This document shows positions 1 through 8,283 of a stretch of DNA of 64,000 nt, in pieces. Within the stretch, counting starts at the first letter, position 1. Every line of letters starts with the position of its first letter. Where the stretch lies: positions 62,001-126,000 of the forward strand of contig DATIHR010000006.1 in the NCBI GenBank assembly GCA_035480575.1, read 5' to 3'. Under the pieces are notes generated by a model that was not told the DNA's origin, ran no database searches, and was given only the letters and a program-made list of their open reading frames with translations. The translations under genes were made by a program, and so were the position numbers. This stretch comes from PMNU01 sp035480575. Its GTDB lineage: Bacteria; Patescibacteriota; Saccharimonadia; Saccharimonadales; UBA4665.

Positions 1-669
1 AAGAAACAGCCAGCCGCCAATAACCAGCAGACCGGCAGCCAACCACACATACAAAACTGGCCGGTCACTATTGCCGCCCTAAATGCTTCAAGTAAATTAG
101 CAGGCGATGTATATATGGACGACCGTGTGCTCATTAGTGGCAATACAGACCTACCTAGTCGTCCTGTTACGGAGGTTGGTCGTCAGGCTCAACGAAGTGT
201 CAGTAGCGACATGACCTTCCTTGTGCGATCGGGAGCGCCGGTGTATGCAGTTGCCGATGGCTCTGTAGTGAGTGTTGAGCATGTACAGCAAAATGGCCGG
301 GATGATTACACGGTACGCTTAAGCCCTGCGCCGGTTGCAGATGGCCAGACGTCGGCCTGGGTCGTAACGTATGGTCATGTCATTGATGTTACGGTGGTGC
401 CCCATGCACATATTAGGGCGGGCGACCGCTTAGGGGCGGCTGGGCCGTATGGTGCGGGACAGCCATATAGCGTGGTTACTATGCAAGTGACACATGCAGG
501 CGAAGCATATTGTCCGTCGTTTTTTATTACATCTAGTGCACGGCAGCGTATGAAGACGGCATTGTTACAGCTTACCGAGGCCTGGGAAACGCAGGCCGTC
601 AATGGCGGTGTCTACAACGAGTCAGCCTGGACAGCGATTGGCTGCATGGCCGATAAAGTAAAATCATAA
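1..669 (+). CDS. LytM/M23-like domain protein, 5'-truncated by window edge
   Basis: Frame 1 is open from base 1 without a stop, so the gene begins before the window; the first ATG inside is at 115. The visible 222 residues hold the strand pattern of an M23 (lysostaphin-type) peptidase domain: GAPVYAVADGSVVSVEH, then VTYGHV, then IRAGDRLGAAG, then a final strand with VTHAGEAYCP. M23 enzymes are zinc endopeptidases acting on peptidoglycan cross-links outside the membrane. The first zinc-ligand motif (HxGxD before the GAPVYA strand) is not seen; SSDMTFLVRS stands there instead. It may therefore be a non-catalytic wall- or protein-binding domain. A signal or membrane segment, if any, lies upstream of the window. 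Confidence 0.6.
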   Translation, partial: KKQPAANNQQTGSQPHIQNWPVTIAALNASSKLAGDVYMDDRVLISGNTDLPSRPVTEVGRQAQRSVSSDMTFLVRSGAPVYAVADGSVVSVEHVQQNGRDDYTVRLSPAPVADGQTSAWVVTYGHVIDVTVVPHAHIRAGDRLGAAGPYGAGQPYSVVTMQVTHAGEAYCPSFFITSSARQRMKTALLQLTEAWETQAVNGGVYNESAWTAIGCMADKVKS

Positions 670-715
670 ATTTTACACCAGGCATGTTGTGAAAGATTAG
701 GTTAGAATGATGGCT

Positions 716-1783
716 ATGTCAGATACACAAAGCAACGCAGAAACCGAGGCTCCTGCAGCAGCCGACAAGCCCTTAGAAACGGCGATGCCACCCATAGATA
801 TTTTGGCCGAGCCAGAGGATGATTATACAGAAAGCGATGTGTTCGCGTGGGCCAATAATTTGTTTGAGTATAAGGAAGAGCTGACCATTGAACTCTTTTG
901 GATAAACAAAAATAACGTGTTGTATCGTACCAAGCTTGACCCAACGCTAGCAAACCAATTGCAACCTTTGTTTATAGACAACACACTCGAGCAAGTATTA
1001 GACGGCGCCGAAAACGGCATTGTTGTTCGCGACCTTAACGACGGCGAAAGCGAACAAGGGGTGCTGCAGCGTATCCGCTGGAAAAAAGTCGAAAAACTGC
1101 GCGAAGTCATGCACTGGATTCGTACCCAAGAGGCCGAGATCGAATTGTTTGCCGAGGAAGAGCACGACCTAAAACGCATTAAAGGAGCACTCGCTCGCGT
1201 GACACATCCAAAAATGCCGCAGCCGTTCTATATTATTAAAGCATTAAGCGGCGGGCAAATGCTCAAGGGTAATGGCACGTGGATGGTGCAAGGCAAGGTG
1301 TTTAAGCCGTTCCAGGCAGCGGCGTTAAAGGTGCCGTTTGAGGCGCATATGCTAGTGCTCGACCAAGACTTATACGTCTTTAACCAGGCAAAGCTCGACC
1401 GCCTGTTTAGTTACGACGCCAAAAAGAACGCCATCGCTGAAAAGAAAGTGCACGAGATAGAGCAGCATTATAAGCTGAGCTTTGCCGACGGCATGGACCT
1501 GCAGTCCGCAATAGCCGGTAACAAGGGGCTGATTAATAAACTACAGGCTGTCGAGATTGGCGAGCTCAGCCAAGACCAGCTTATGGACCACGCCGACGAG
1601 ATGGGTGTAGACCTTATGCTGGACGATGCCGGAGCAATTATTATCATGAACCAAAAAGATATTGGCAAATTTGTAAACCTGCTTAACGACGACTACATGG
1701 AATCCAATCTAACTGGCCAGCGCTACGAAATTATCCGTAAAAAACCACTCAAGATAGCCGACCCCGATGCGATTCCAATGTAG
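716..1783 (+). CDS. KwaB/DUF4868-like protein
   Basis: 355 residues from the ATG at 716; ATGs at 707 and 710 are in frame, but a -10-like TAGAAT (703-708) lies 7 nt before 716, so 716 is preferred. The N-terminus is acidic and disordered (to about residue 35). The rest resembles DUF4868, the family of the Kiwa anti-phage protein KwaB: a beta-rich N-terminal half and a C-terminal part with FEAHMLVLDQDLYVFNQAKL followed by the helical segment KKVHEIEQHYKLSF. In Kiwa, KwaB works with the four-helix membrane protein KwaA; no KwaA-like gene is beside it. The next gene, 49 nt on, is a PIF1-type helicase in the same direction. Family assignment rests on remembered pattern only and needs a profile search. 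Confidence 0.5.
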   Translation: MSDTQSNAETEAPAAADKPLETAMPPIDILAEPEDDYTESDVFAWANNLFEYKEELTIELFWINKNNVLYRTKLDPTLANQLQPLFIDNTLEQVLDGAENGIVVRDLNDGESEQGVLQRIRWKKVEKLREVMHWIRTQEAEIELFAEEEHDLKRIKGALARVTHPKMPQPFYIIKALSGGQMLKGNGTWMVQGKVFKPFQAAALKVPFEAHMLVLDQDLYVFNQAKLDRLFSYDAKKNAIAEKKVHEIEQHYKLSFADGMDLQSAIAGNKGLINKLQAVEIGELSQDQLMDHADEMGVDLMLDDAGAIIIMNQKDIGKFVNLLNDDYMESNLTGQRYEIIRKKPLKIADPDAIPM

Positions 1784-1832
1784 CTCCAGACTTTGTTACA
1801 ATGAGCCCACCTAGGGAGGGTGTACAACGAGC

Positions 1833-3392
1833 ATGACGCAAGACGAAGCGCTCGCGATAGTAGAATCGGGGCGGTCGGTGCTATTAACTGGCGCCGCTGG
1901 TACTGGTAAAACATACGTACTTAACAAGTTTATTCGGCGCGCCAAAAAACGGGGCAAGAGCGTGGCGGTTACGGCCACGACTGGCCTGGCGGCTACCCAT
2001 TTAAATGGTACGACGATTCATGCCTGGGCTGGCATTGGCGTGCATGACCACATGGACGCGCACATGGTGGCTAAACTGGGCAAAGCGCGCCAAGAGCTGA
2101 TCCGTAAAGCGGATATTTTAGTTATAGACGAAATAAGCATGCTACACGACTATCGTCTAGACATGGTAGACGAAGTGCTGCGCCTAGTACGCGAAGACGA
2201 AGCGCCATTTGGCGGCATGCAGGTTATTTTGTGTGGTGATTTCTTTCAGCTGCCGCCAGTGAACCGTAACGATAGCCGACAGGGTGGTTTTGTCATTTCT
2301 TCGGAAGCATGGCAAAAAAATGTGTTCGATGTTTGCTATCTAGAGAAACAATACCGTCAAACAGATGACTCGCTGTATACAGAAATACTAAACGGCATCC
2401 GTAAAGGGGTGCTTACCCGGAGCCAGTTAGCTGCCTTGCAAGCACGCACTACTGCAGCAGAGGATCCGTTTGCCTCGCGCACGCGGCTACTAACCGTCAA
2501 CGTCGATGTCGATGCCGTCAACCACCAACAGCTCGATGAACTTGAAGGCGATGTACACGAATACGCCATGGAAACGCACGGCGGCAAAAACTATGTAGAG
2601 CAGTTGATGCGCTCGTGCCTAGCGCCCGAAGTGTTGCGCCTTAAGGAAGGCGCCCAGGTTATGTTTATTAAAAATGCCCAAGACCGGCGTTATGCTAATG
2701 GCAGCCTTGGGCAGGTGATTGGTTTTGAGCAAGCGACAGATTACCCAATTGTGGCACTAGTAAACGGCAAGCAAGTGGTAGCGCGGCCTGAAACCTGGGA
2801 GTTAATGGACGGCGATAAGCGTCGAGCACAGTTGACGCAACTGCCCCTTAGACTGGCTTGGGCGATTACGGTGCATAAAAGCCAGGGCATGACGCTAGAC
2901 GCAGCGCGTATTGATTTGTCCCGTGCATTCGTGGAAGGTATGGGCTATGTGGCGCTATCACGGGTACGGTCGCTGCAACACCTTATACTTGACGGCCTCA
3001 ATGGTATGGCGCTGCGGGTGAGCCCCCAGGCCAAGCTCATTGATGCCGACTTGCGCATGCGCAGTGCTGAAGCGCTGAGCCTATATGCAGACGCCATTAA
3101 AAAGTGGCACGACGACGAGGCCAGCGGCGAACACGAAAAACAGGCTGCCGAGGTTTCCGGCGAGGTATTGTCGCCCGAAGGCGAAGCATTATTCGAACGC
3201 CTGCGCGATTGGCGCCGTACTGTGGCTAGCGAAAAGTCGCTTCCGGCGTACATAATTGCGCACGATAAGGCGTTACGTGCGCTGGCAATCGCCAAGCCAA
3301 AAGACGAAAAAGAGCTGCGCAAAGTTACTGGGTTTGGCCCCATGAAGATTGAGCAATATGGCCCGGACGTACTAAAGGTGGTAAACGGCTAA
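1833..3392 (+). CDS. PIF1/Dda-type DNA helicase with C-terminal HRDC domain
   Basis: 519 residues. SF1B helicase: Walker A GAAGTGKT near residue 22, motif II VIDEIS near 95, motif III GDFFQLPPV, motif IV region YLEKQYRQ, and motifs V/VI TVHKSQGMTLDAA and YVALSRVRS near 345-380. The last ~75 residues (GEALFERLRDWRRTVA to GFGPMKIEQYG) are an HRDC nucleic-acid-binding domain as in RecQ and RNase D. Such enzymes unwind DNA 5'-3', resolving G-quadruplexes, R-loops or stalled forks. The upstream GGGAGGG (1813-1819) could serve as ribosome-binding site. It follows the DUF4868-like gene in the same direction, so a shared transcript is likely. Its 3' end overlaps the convergent regulator gene by 4 bp. 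Confidence 0.85.
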   Translation: MTQDEALAIVESGRSVLLTGAAGTGKTYVLNKFIRRAKKRGKSVAVTATTGLAATHLNGTTIHAWAGIGVHDHMDAHMVAKLGKARQELIRKADILVIDEISMLHDYRLDMVDEVLRLVREDEAPFGGMQVILCGDFFQLPPVNRNDSRQGGFVISSEAWQKNVFDVCYLEKQYRQTDDSLYTEILNGIRKGVLTRSQLAALQARTTAAEDPFASRTRLLTVNVDVDAVNHQQLDELEGDVHEYAMETHGGKNYVEQLMRSCLAPEVLRLKEGAQVMFIKNAQDRRYANGSLGQVIGFEQATDYPIVALVNGKQVVARPETWELMDGDKRRAQLTQLPLRLAWAITVHKSQGMTLDAARIDLSRAFVEGMGYVALSRVRSLQHLILDGLNGMALRVSPQAKLIDADLRMRSAEALSLYADAIKKWHDDEASGEHEKQAAEVSGEVLSPEGEALFERLRDWRRTVASEKSLPAYIIAHDKALRALAIAKPKDEKELRKVTGFGPMKIEQYGPDVLKVVNG

Positions 3393-4168
3393 GGTGTAAT
3401 GTCTAGTGGTGTGGCTTGCACCCACATTGCGTCGAACAATTGTTCCATCATGGCGTGTAGGGCTGGGTGATGAATTTCTACGGCCATGGCGTTTTTACTG
3501 TAATCGAATAGGGTGACAACGTCGTTGTAGAGACACATCTCAAAATTAATGGTTAGTACCTCCGGATTGATATGTCGTAAGAAGGTTCTGCTTGGCTCGA
3601 ATGGTTCTATTTCGCGGGCGGATACTTTGGTAGCGTTTGTAAGGTCGTAACTAGTAAGCTGGCGTTCTATGTAGCGCTCGCGCAATCGTCGCGCAAAGGC
3701 TTTATCGAGGTGTACCGAAATGTGTGCTGCCTCGAATACTTTATAGGATTTATCGGCTTTCGTGAGGTTCCAGTTGGCTTGCTTAAGACCAGCTATACCG
3801 TAGTAGTGCTGTACGCTGGCAGTTGGCCCGCTGCCACCGGCAATAGCTTGCAGTGCGGCCGTCATAGCGCCCAGGTTGCGGCGTATGGCGGCGGTTTCTG
3901 CTTCGCGGCTAGCCAGCAGTCCTTCGATGTTATCCAACGGTAGCGGCCGGTACAGCGTGCCGTAACTAAGCTGTTCGGCGCTAACCAGGTTATTGCGTTG
4001 TAAGACTTCAAGATGTCGGTAGACCTGGGTACGGCTAATGCCAGTTGTTTTGGCGAGTTGTAGGGCAGAGGAGTGGCCGTTACGAACAAGCTGTATATAC
4101 ACAGTTGTGGCGTCCGGCTCGATGCCGAGTTTTTCCAAATACGTACGAATAACGGCTGCAGACTCCAT
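3389..4168 (-). CDS. TrmB-like transcriptional regulator
   Basis: 259 residues. N-terminal winged helix of the TrmB type: YLEKLGIEPDATTVYIQL, then LAKTTGISRTQVYRHLEVLQ as recognition helix and GTLYRPLPL as wing. A short coiled linker (residues ~85-105) leads to a C-terminal effector domain resembling the PLD-like fold of TrmB proteins. TrmB proteins sense sugars or other small molecules and repress or activate transport and metabolism genes; the ligand here cannot be told. A palindrome at 4184-4209, just upstream of the start, is a likely autoregulatory operator. The gene upstream (4274-5233, same strand) may be a co-regulated partner. Confidence 0.75.
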   Translation of the reverse strand: MESAAVIRTYLEKLGIEPDATTVYIQLVRNGHSSALQLAKTTGISRTQVYRHLEVLQRNNLVSAEQLSYGTLYRPLPLDNIEGLLASREAETAAIRRNLGAMTAALQAIAGGSGPTASVQHYYGIAGLKQANWNLTKADKSYKVFEAAHISVHLDKAFARRLRERYIERQLTSYDLTNATKVSAREIEPFEPSRTFLRHINPEVLTINFEMCLYNDVVTLFDYSKNAMAVEIHHPALHAMMEQLFDAMWVQATPLDITP

Positions 4169-4183
4169 ACTGCTAGTGTAGCA

Positions 4184-4209
4184 TAATTGTCCGTATATAT
4201 GGACAATTA
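4184..4209. promoter_or_regulatory. palindromic operator candidate upstream of TrmB-like gene
   Basis: Perfect 9-bp inverted repeat TAATTGTCC (4184-4192) and GGACAATTA (4201-4209) around an 8-bp AT-rich spacer. It lies 15 bp upstream of the TrmB-like start codon on the minus strand. The dyad symmetry and position fit an operator bound by a dimeric winged-helix regulator; binding by this regulator is inferred. Confidence 0.6.
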
Positions 4210-4273
4210 ATAGTCCTTACACTTAATACTGCATATACTTGTCCGAGTACGAGAACGCTTCTAGAGGACATCA

Positions 4274-5233
4274 CTATTGTAACGGTTGCATGTGTTTGTG
4301 GTTTGCCAGGAGTGCTCGTGCTAGGTGTACACGCCCGGCTTGCATGTGGCGGGCATATGCGGCCGCCAGCGGTTCGGCTTCTTTTTGTGGCCGGCCGCGG
4401 TCGTACAAAAAGAACGTGTCGTTTTCGTCGTAGCTTTCCAGGAACTTACGGCTAAAGTCGCCTGGGCTGAGGGCCTGTACGCGGTGGGCTAACAATATAA
4501 GCGTGTCGTAGGCGGCGCGCTGTTCCTTGCTCGCCTTATAAGGTCGTGCTAGTTCAAGGGCACGCTGAAATGCGCCGGCACGTGGCAAGAAATCGTTGCT
4601 GTAGGCTAGTAATTCGTCGAGGGCGGTATCCATGGCGTCGAACGCACGGATGGTGTGGGGTAGTAACTCGGCAATTCTTATCTGGTGTTGGTTTAAGAAT
4701 TGCACTACACTATGCCACTCTTGTGCCACGCGGGATTCAAGCGCCCGCTTGGGTGTAAGGCCAAGCATTTCCTCCCATACGGCAGCTTTGTTGTAGTCGA
4801 CCACCAGTGCACCGGGCGGCAATTGTTGCACCATATGTTCGGCCAAGGCCATGTCTATGGGTGTTAGCAGATAGACGGTGTAGCAGTGCAGGGGCATAAC
4901 GGCCAGCCCGGCTGCCGGTAAAAAATATGCCTCCGCATCGTCTTCATCCAGGGGTGATTGAGTCGTAAAGTGCATGTGCTGCATGCGAGTAATGGTGTGC
5001 GTGTATTTTAAAATTTTATCGGCATTGAGGGTACCTGCCCGTTCTTTTTGCAAGCTACGCGACAATTTAAGCCATTGCTTGCGTGCTGCGGCCACGTACT
5101 CGGGCGGTTCTTCGCTAATGATGACGACTTTCCCTAGGTGCTGGCGGGCATATACATGCCTCATAACATCCGCCGTAACACTATCGGTGCCACGTGCGGT
5201 TGTTGATCGTATTTCGACATAACATTGTGTCAT
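4274..5233 (-). CDS. hypothetical protein
   Basis: 319 residues, no family recognised. The protein is soluble, with no signal peptide or membrane segment. The N-terminal half alternates strands and helices (VEIRST, KVVIISEE, VYLLTPIDMALAEHMV, GALVVDYNKAAVWEEML); the C-terminal half is helical, rich in Ala, Leu and Arg. A -35-like TTAACT and -10-like TATGCT, 17 nt apart, stand about 40 nt before the ATG on the minus strand. The TrmB-like gene follows 105 nt downstream on the same strand, with the palindrome between them, so the regulator may act on this gene or only on itself. Confidence 0.6.
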   Translation of the reverse strand: MTQCYVEIRSTTARGTDSVTADVMRHVYARQHLGKVVIISEEPPEYVAAARKQWLKLSRSLQKERAGTLNADKILKYTHTITRMQHMHFTTQSPLDEDDAEAYFLPAAGLAVMPLHCYTVYLLTPIDMALAEHMVQQLPPGALVVDYNKAAVWEEMLGLTPKRALESRVAQEWHSVVQFLNQHQIRIAELLPHTIRAFDAMDTALDELLAYSNDFLPRAGAFQRALELARPYKASKEQRAAYDTLILLAHRVQALSPGDFSRKFLESYDENDTFFLYDRGRPQKEAEPLAAAYARHMQAGRVHLARALLANHKHMQPLQ

Positions 5234-5347
5234 TAACGTCCCCTTATGTATTGATGCGCCGCATCATAGCATAGAGGATGTTCGCCTAGTAGTTAACCCA
5301 ACAGGGGTAAACGTTGTAAAAAACCGAAAGTTCATAATTTAGGTAGG

Positions 5348-6016
5348 CTACAGCAGGTGGTGCTGGCGGTAGCTAAAGTGCTCTGTACGCGTCAGAATAA
5401 TGTGGTCGCGCAGCGTGATACCAAGCAATTGGCCGGCCGCAGCAAGCTGCTGGGTGAAGATAATGTCTTTTGGGCTAGGCATTGGGTCGCCGGACGGGTG
5501 GTTATGGGCAACAATAATACTGGCGGCACGGTCGGCAATGGCGTCGGCAAACGCCTCACGGGGGTGGGCGAGCACAGAATCGAGCGTGCCGATGGTTATG
5601 GTGCGTTGTGCAATAAGTCGTTGGCCGCCGTCCAGCGTAAGGCATACAAAATACTCTTGTTTTTTTGTTCGCAAGTCTTGCAACCGGGCCAGAATGTCTT
5701 GTTGGGTCCTGAGGGGCTCTATGTCCCGAATAAGGTGTCGTTTTGCTAGTTCTAGCGACGCCAGTATTTTAGCGGCTGTGGCAATACTAACACCGTGAAT
5801 GGCAGTTAGTGATTCGTAGGTTAAGCCATCGGTACCTTTAAGGAGTAGCTTTTGAATCTGTTTGGCAATAGTGCCAACAGCTGCGCCGGGCGAGCCATTG
5901 CCAATAAGTACCTCAAGCAGCTCGAAATCTGATAGTGTAGCTGGTCCTTTGCGCTCTAGTTTTTCGCGTGGACGGTCGGCCAGGGGGATTTGATGCATTC
6001 GCCGCGGTAGCGCCAT
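5348..6016 (-). CDS. radC: RadC/JAB-domain protein
   Basis: 222 residues from the ATG at 6016; an in-frame ATG at 6034 would add MYTELI. The N-terminal UPF0758 part has PLADRPREKLERKG and LSDFELLEVLIG, followed by a helix-hairpin-helix region (LTAIHGVSIATAAKI). The C-terminal JAB/MPN domain carries the metal-binding signature HNHPSGDPMPSPKD (HxH..SxxD) near residue 170. RadC proteins were once linked to recombination repair; their biochemical role is still unclear, although the JAMM residues imply a metalloenzyme. A TACACT box ends 9 nt before the chosen start. Nothing is missing from the family core. Confidence 0.9.
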   Translation of the reverse strand: MALPRRMHQIPLADRPREKLERKGPATLSDFELLEVLIGNGSPGAAVGTIAKQIQKLLLKGTDGLTYESLTAIHGVSIATAAKILASLELAKRHLIRDIEPLRTQQDILARLQDLRTKKQEYFVCLTLDGGQRLIAQRTITIGTLDSVLAHPREAFADAIADRAASIIVAHNHPSGDPMPSPKDIIFTQQLAAAGQLLGITLRDHIILTRTEHFSYRQHHLL

Positions 6017-6094
6017 GATCAGCTCAGTGTACATTGTTATTTTGAATAGAACATGAACTAATGTTAATGATTCTAGTAGTCTTTCAACACTTTA

Positions 6095-6123
6095 TTGACA
6101 AAGAGCTAATGTTTTGCTATTAT
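6095..6123 (+). promoter_or_regulatory. sigma70-type promoter of the small membrane protein gene
   Basis: TTGACA (6095-6100), 17-nt spacer, TATTAT (6118-6123). Transcription should begin near 6130, 23 nt before the ATG at 6153. This is one of the clearest vegetative promoters in the window. Confidence 0.75.
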
Positions 6124-6152
6124 AAGCATTGTACCGTATTAAAACAAAAACA

Positions 6153-6416
6153 ATGAAAACAAAAACAATCAATAAACACCGTAAACCATTCCACCTTCAC
6201 CTGGAGCATTTCTTTCGCACGCAGTACTGCTTGCTGTTCGTGCTCGGGCTGCTTATGGTTGCCATCCTTAAAAGTGACGGTAAGGTAATGAGTGTTATGC
6301 GTGAGGCCTACGCACAGGGCTATGGCATTGTGGGGCAGTACATGCGTGAAGAGACCACCCGCGTGGCTACAACCATTGACGTAGGCATTCGTGCGGCGCA
6401 CCATTCCGGCTATTAA
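6153..6416 (+). CDS. small single-pass membrane protein
   Basis: 87 residues from the ATG at 6153 (an upstream in-frame ATG at 6129 would sit on the predicted transcription start). A basic N-terminus (KTKTINKHRKPFHLHLEHFF) is followed by one hydrophobic helix YCLLFVLGLLMVAIL (about residues 24-40) and a 45-residue tail with VGQYMREETTRVATTIDVGI, probably outside the membrane by the positive-inside rule. A strong promoter lies at 6095-6123 and the leader contains AAAACAAAAACA just before the ATG, as for the dcw genes downstream. No family is recognised. The 200 bp after it carry the DnaA and MraZ boxes. Confidence 0.6.
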   Translation: MKTKTINKHRKPFHLHLEHFFRTQYCLLFVLGLLMVAILKSDGKVMSVMREAYAQGYGIVGQYMREETTRVATTIDVGIRAAHHSGY

Positions 6417-6452
6417 CCGTAGCGCCCCGGTTTAGCCGTAAGCGCTATATGT

Positions 6453-6490
6453 TGTGGATAAGCCATGTTCCTTCGTAAAACTGTGGATAA
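6453..6490 (-). promoter_or_regulatory. two consensus DnaA boxes
   Basis: TGTGGATAA at 6453-6461 and 6482-6490; both are the exact complement of the DnaA box TTATCCACA, 29 bp apart and in the same orientation. They lie between the small membrane protein gene and mraZ. They may let DnaA influence dcw transcription or titrate DnaA; an origin is not otherwise supported here. Confidence 0.45.
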
Positions 6491-6528
6491 GTAGAGTGCT
6501 AAACATAGCTATTTGTATATAAAAGTAC

Positions 6529-6582
6529 TTGTATGTGGGTAGCTGTGGGTAGTATTATCAGCTCAGTGGGTAATCGTGGGTA
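6529..6582 (+). promoter_or_regulatory. MraZ-box cluster over the mraZ promoter
   Basis: Four copies of GTGGGTA at 6535-6541, 6545-6551, 6566-6572 and 6576-6582. Each pair has a 10-bp period and the pairs are 21 bp apart, so all lie on one face of the helix. Known MraZ proteins bind tandem TGGGN repeats with the same 10-bp period upstream of mraZ. A promoter TTGTAT (6529-6534), 18-nt spacer, TATTAT (6553-6558) falls between the boxes, which fits autorepression of the cluster. Confidence 0.7.
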
Positions 6583-6647
6583 ATCCAGAAAAAGAATACC
6601 CCGGTCAAAAACAAAAACCACTAGCAAATTAAATGTAACGAGTACCA

Positions 6648-7010
6648 ATGGCCACGGTAGATTATTTTCAACGTAAGCTAGACGACAAGCGTCGGTTAAC
6701 AATACCGACAGAGCTTCGTGCGGAACTAGCCAGCGGAGTGGTAATCACCAGAGGATTCCAGAAGTACCTGCACCTCTACCCAAAGTCCGTATGGATTGAT
6801 GAGGTTGAGCCGCTCCTAAAGGGTAATATCCTGGACGAGCATACGGCCGACCTTAATGTTCAATTCCGTATGGGCAAAAGCGAGGGAGCAATAGACGACA
6901 AGCAAGGGCGTTTTACTATAGAACAGCACTTGCTTGACTATGCAGGTATAGATAAGGACGTTGTGGCAGTGCGTGTCGGAAAGTATTGGCGGCTTATGGC
7001 TGGCAGTTGA
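6648..7010 (+). CDS. mraZ: MraZ transcriptional regulator
   Basis: 120 residues, shorter than the usual ~140-150. Two SpoVT/AbrB-type half domains are visible: residues 8-45 with RKLDDKRRLTIPTELR and the strand GVVITRGFQKYLHLYP, and residues 80-115 with AIDDKQGRFTIEQHLLDYAG and VAVRVGKYWRL. MraZ forms ring-shaped oligomers that bind tandem TGGGN boxes and represses or tunes the division and cell-wall (dcw) cluster. It is the first gene of the dcw cluster, with four GTGGGTA boxes in its promoter (6535-6582) and a CAAAAACAAAAAC leader motif at 6606-6618. The link region between the two halves is shortened. Confidence 0.85.
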   Translation: MATVDYFQRKLDDKRRLTIPTELRAELASGVVITRGFQKYLHLYPKSVWIDEVEPLLKGNILDEHTADLNVQFRMGKSEGAIDDKQGRFTIEQHLLDYAGIDKDVVAVRVGKYWRLMAGS

Positions 7011-7362
7011 CCGATGAGTGACTTGGTAGGCACTTTAACAATTCAGGCATCCATCGCGATAGCGATATACAGCATACGAACACAGCGAGATCAGCTGTTC
7101 GGCAGTCAACAAGTGGCAATAGGGTCACCGCTTTACGAAACCCTCGCACCTTGTTCTATTTAGAACACCTCCCAAAACTCCACCTCACACATAAGTCTCT
7201 CAACTTACGAACAAGCACTAAGCAAAGAACATTCGTTCTACCGCCAAATGTTTGTTCACAACAAAAACAAAAACACGACAAAACAAAAAGTTGGCTGCTG
7301 AATAGGTGATCTTGCAAAAACAAAAACACCAAAACAAAAATAGTGTATAAAGTTAAGCAAGG
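7011..7362. other. intergenic leader region before rsmH
   Basis: 352 bp without a supported gene. It contains a small palindrome GTTCTA/TAGAAC (7153-7166) and, in its last 110 bp, repeated A-rich motifs of the form AACAAAAAC (around 7258-7290 and 7314-7341) ending 22 nt before the rsmH ATG. I found no clear -35/-10 pair or terminator. It probably holds the rsmH leader and perhaps a secondary promoter. Confidence 0.45.
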
Positions 7363-8259
7363 ATGCACCAGGAAAGGAACGAATCAGATTTACATATTTC
7401 AGTTTTGCTGGAAGCTGTGCTGACGTATTTATGTCCTAAGGAAGGGGATAGCTACCTCGACCTAACGGCAGGATACGGCGGCCATGCAACCGCAATACTG
7501 GCACGCACAAACGCACCAAGCGAAACCGTTCTTATAGATAGGGACCCAGCGGCCATAAAAAGCCTACAGGAAACGTTTAAAGGAACGGGTGTGGATATAC
7601 GGCATGCCGACTTTTTGGCCGCTAGTCAAAAACTAGTAGAAGAAGGAAGGCAGTTTGATCTGATTTTAGCCGACCTGGGCGTTTCGTCACCGCACCTTAA
7701 TATGGCGAGTCGTGGTTTTTCCATCCAAAAAGATGGACCACTCGACATGCGCATGGATACAACACAAGAACTAACGGCAGAGCAGGTAGTAAATACATAC
7801 TCTGAACGGGAACTTGCGGACATATTACAGCGTTATGGCGAGGAGCCAAAAGCTCGGACTATTGCGAAACTCATAGTAAGCAATCGTCCTATTGTTACCA
7901 CGAATGCACTCGCCACTCTCGTCGCTCATGCCTGGCCAGGGCACAGCAAAGTTCACCCGGCAACACGGACGTTCCAAGCGCTCCGTGTTGCTGTGAACAA
8001 TGAACTGGAGCTCCTGCGCCAAAGCTTGCCACTATGGATCGACCGGCTGCTTGCCCCAAGCGGCCGTGTAGCAGTCATTAGCTTTCATAGCTTGGAAGAC
8101 CGTTTGGTTAAACAAGCATTTAACGAAGCTAGTGGGGATCGCTACGACACAAGCCTCACACTACTCAATAAAGGTCCAGTTACGGCGAGCGACATTGAAC
8201 TTGTTTCTAATCCGCGTGCACGCAGTGCAAAGCTGCGCGCCGCAGCGAAACAAAAATAA
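7363..8259 (+). CDS. rsmH: 16S rRNA (cytosine(1402)-N4)-methyltransferase
   Basis: 298 residues, normal family length. RsmH methylates N4 of C1402 in the ribosomal P site using SAM. Family landmarks: HISVLLEAVLTYL near residue 11, SAM-binding DLTAGYGGHATAIL, acidic strand end VLIDRDP, LILADLGVSSPHLN, RGFSIQKDGPLDMRMD and the late motif AVISFHSLEDRLVKQAF. Preceded by a long AACAAAAAC-rich leader and a weak AAGG. It is the second gene of the dcw cluster, as in most bacteria. Confidence 0.95.
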   Translation: MHQERNESDLHISVLLEAVLTYLCPKEGDSYLDLTAGYGGHATAILARTNAPSETVLIDRDPAAIKSLQETFKGTGVDIRHADFLAASQKLVEEGRQFDLILADLGVSSPHLNMASRGFSIQKDGPLDMRMDTTQELTAEQVVNTYSERELADILQRYGEEPKARTIAKLIVSNRPIVTTNALATLVAHAWPGHSKVHPATRTFQALRVAVNNELELLRQSLPLWIDRLLAPSGRVAVISFHSLEDRLVKQAFNEASGDRYDTSLTLLNKGPVTASDIELVSNPRARSAKLRAAAKQK

Positions 8260-8283
8260 TAAAAAAAGAAAGGCTAAGCCAAC

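Noticed and set aside
7153..7166. LexA/SOS-type operator
   Set aside because: GTTCTA-N2-TAGAAC has the half-sites in the opposite order to the Gram-positive GAAC-N4-GTTC box, and there is no SOS gene next to it.
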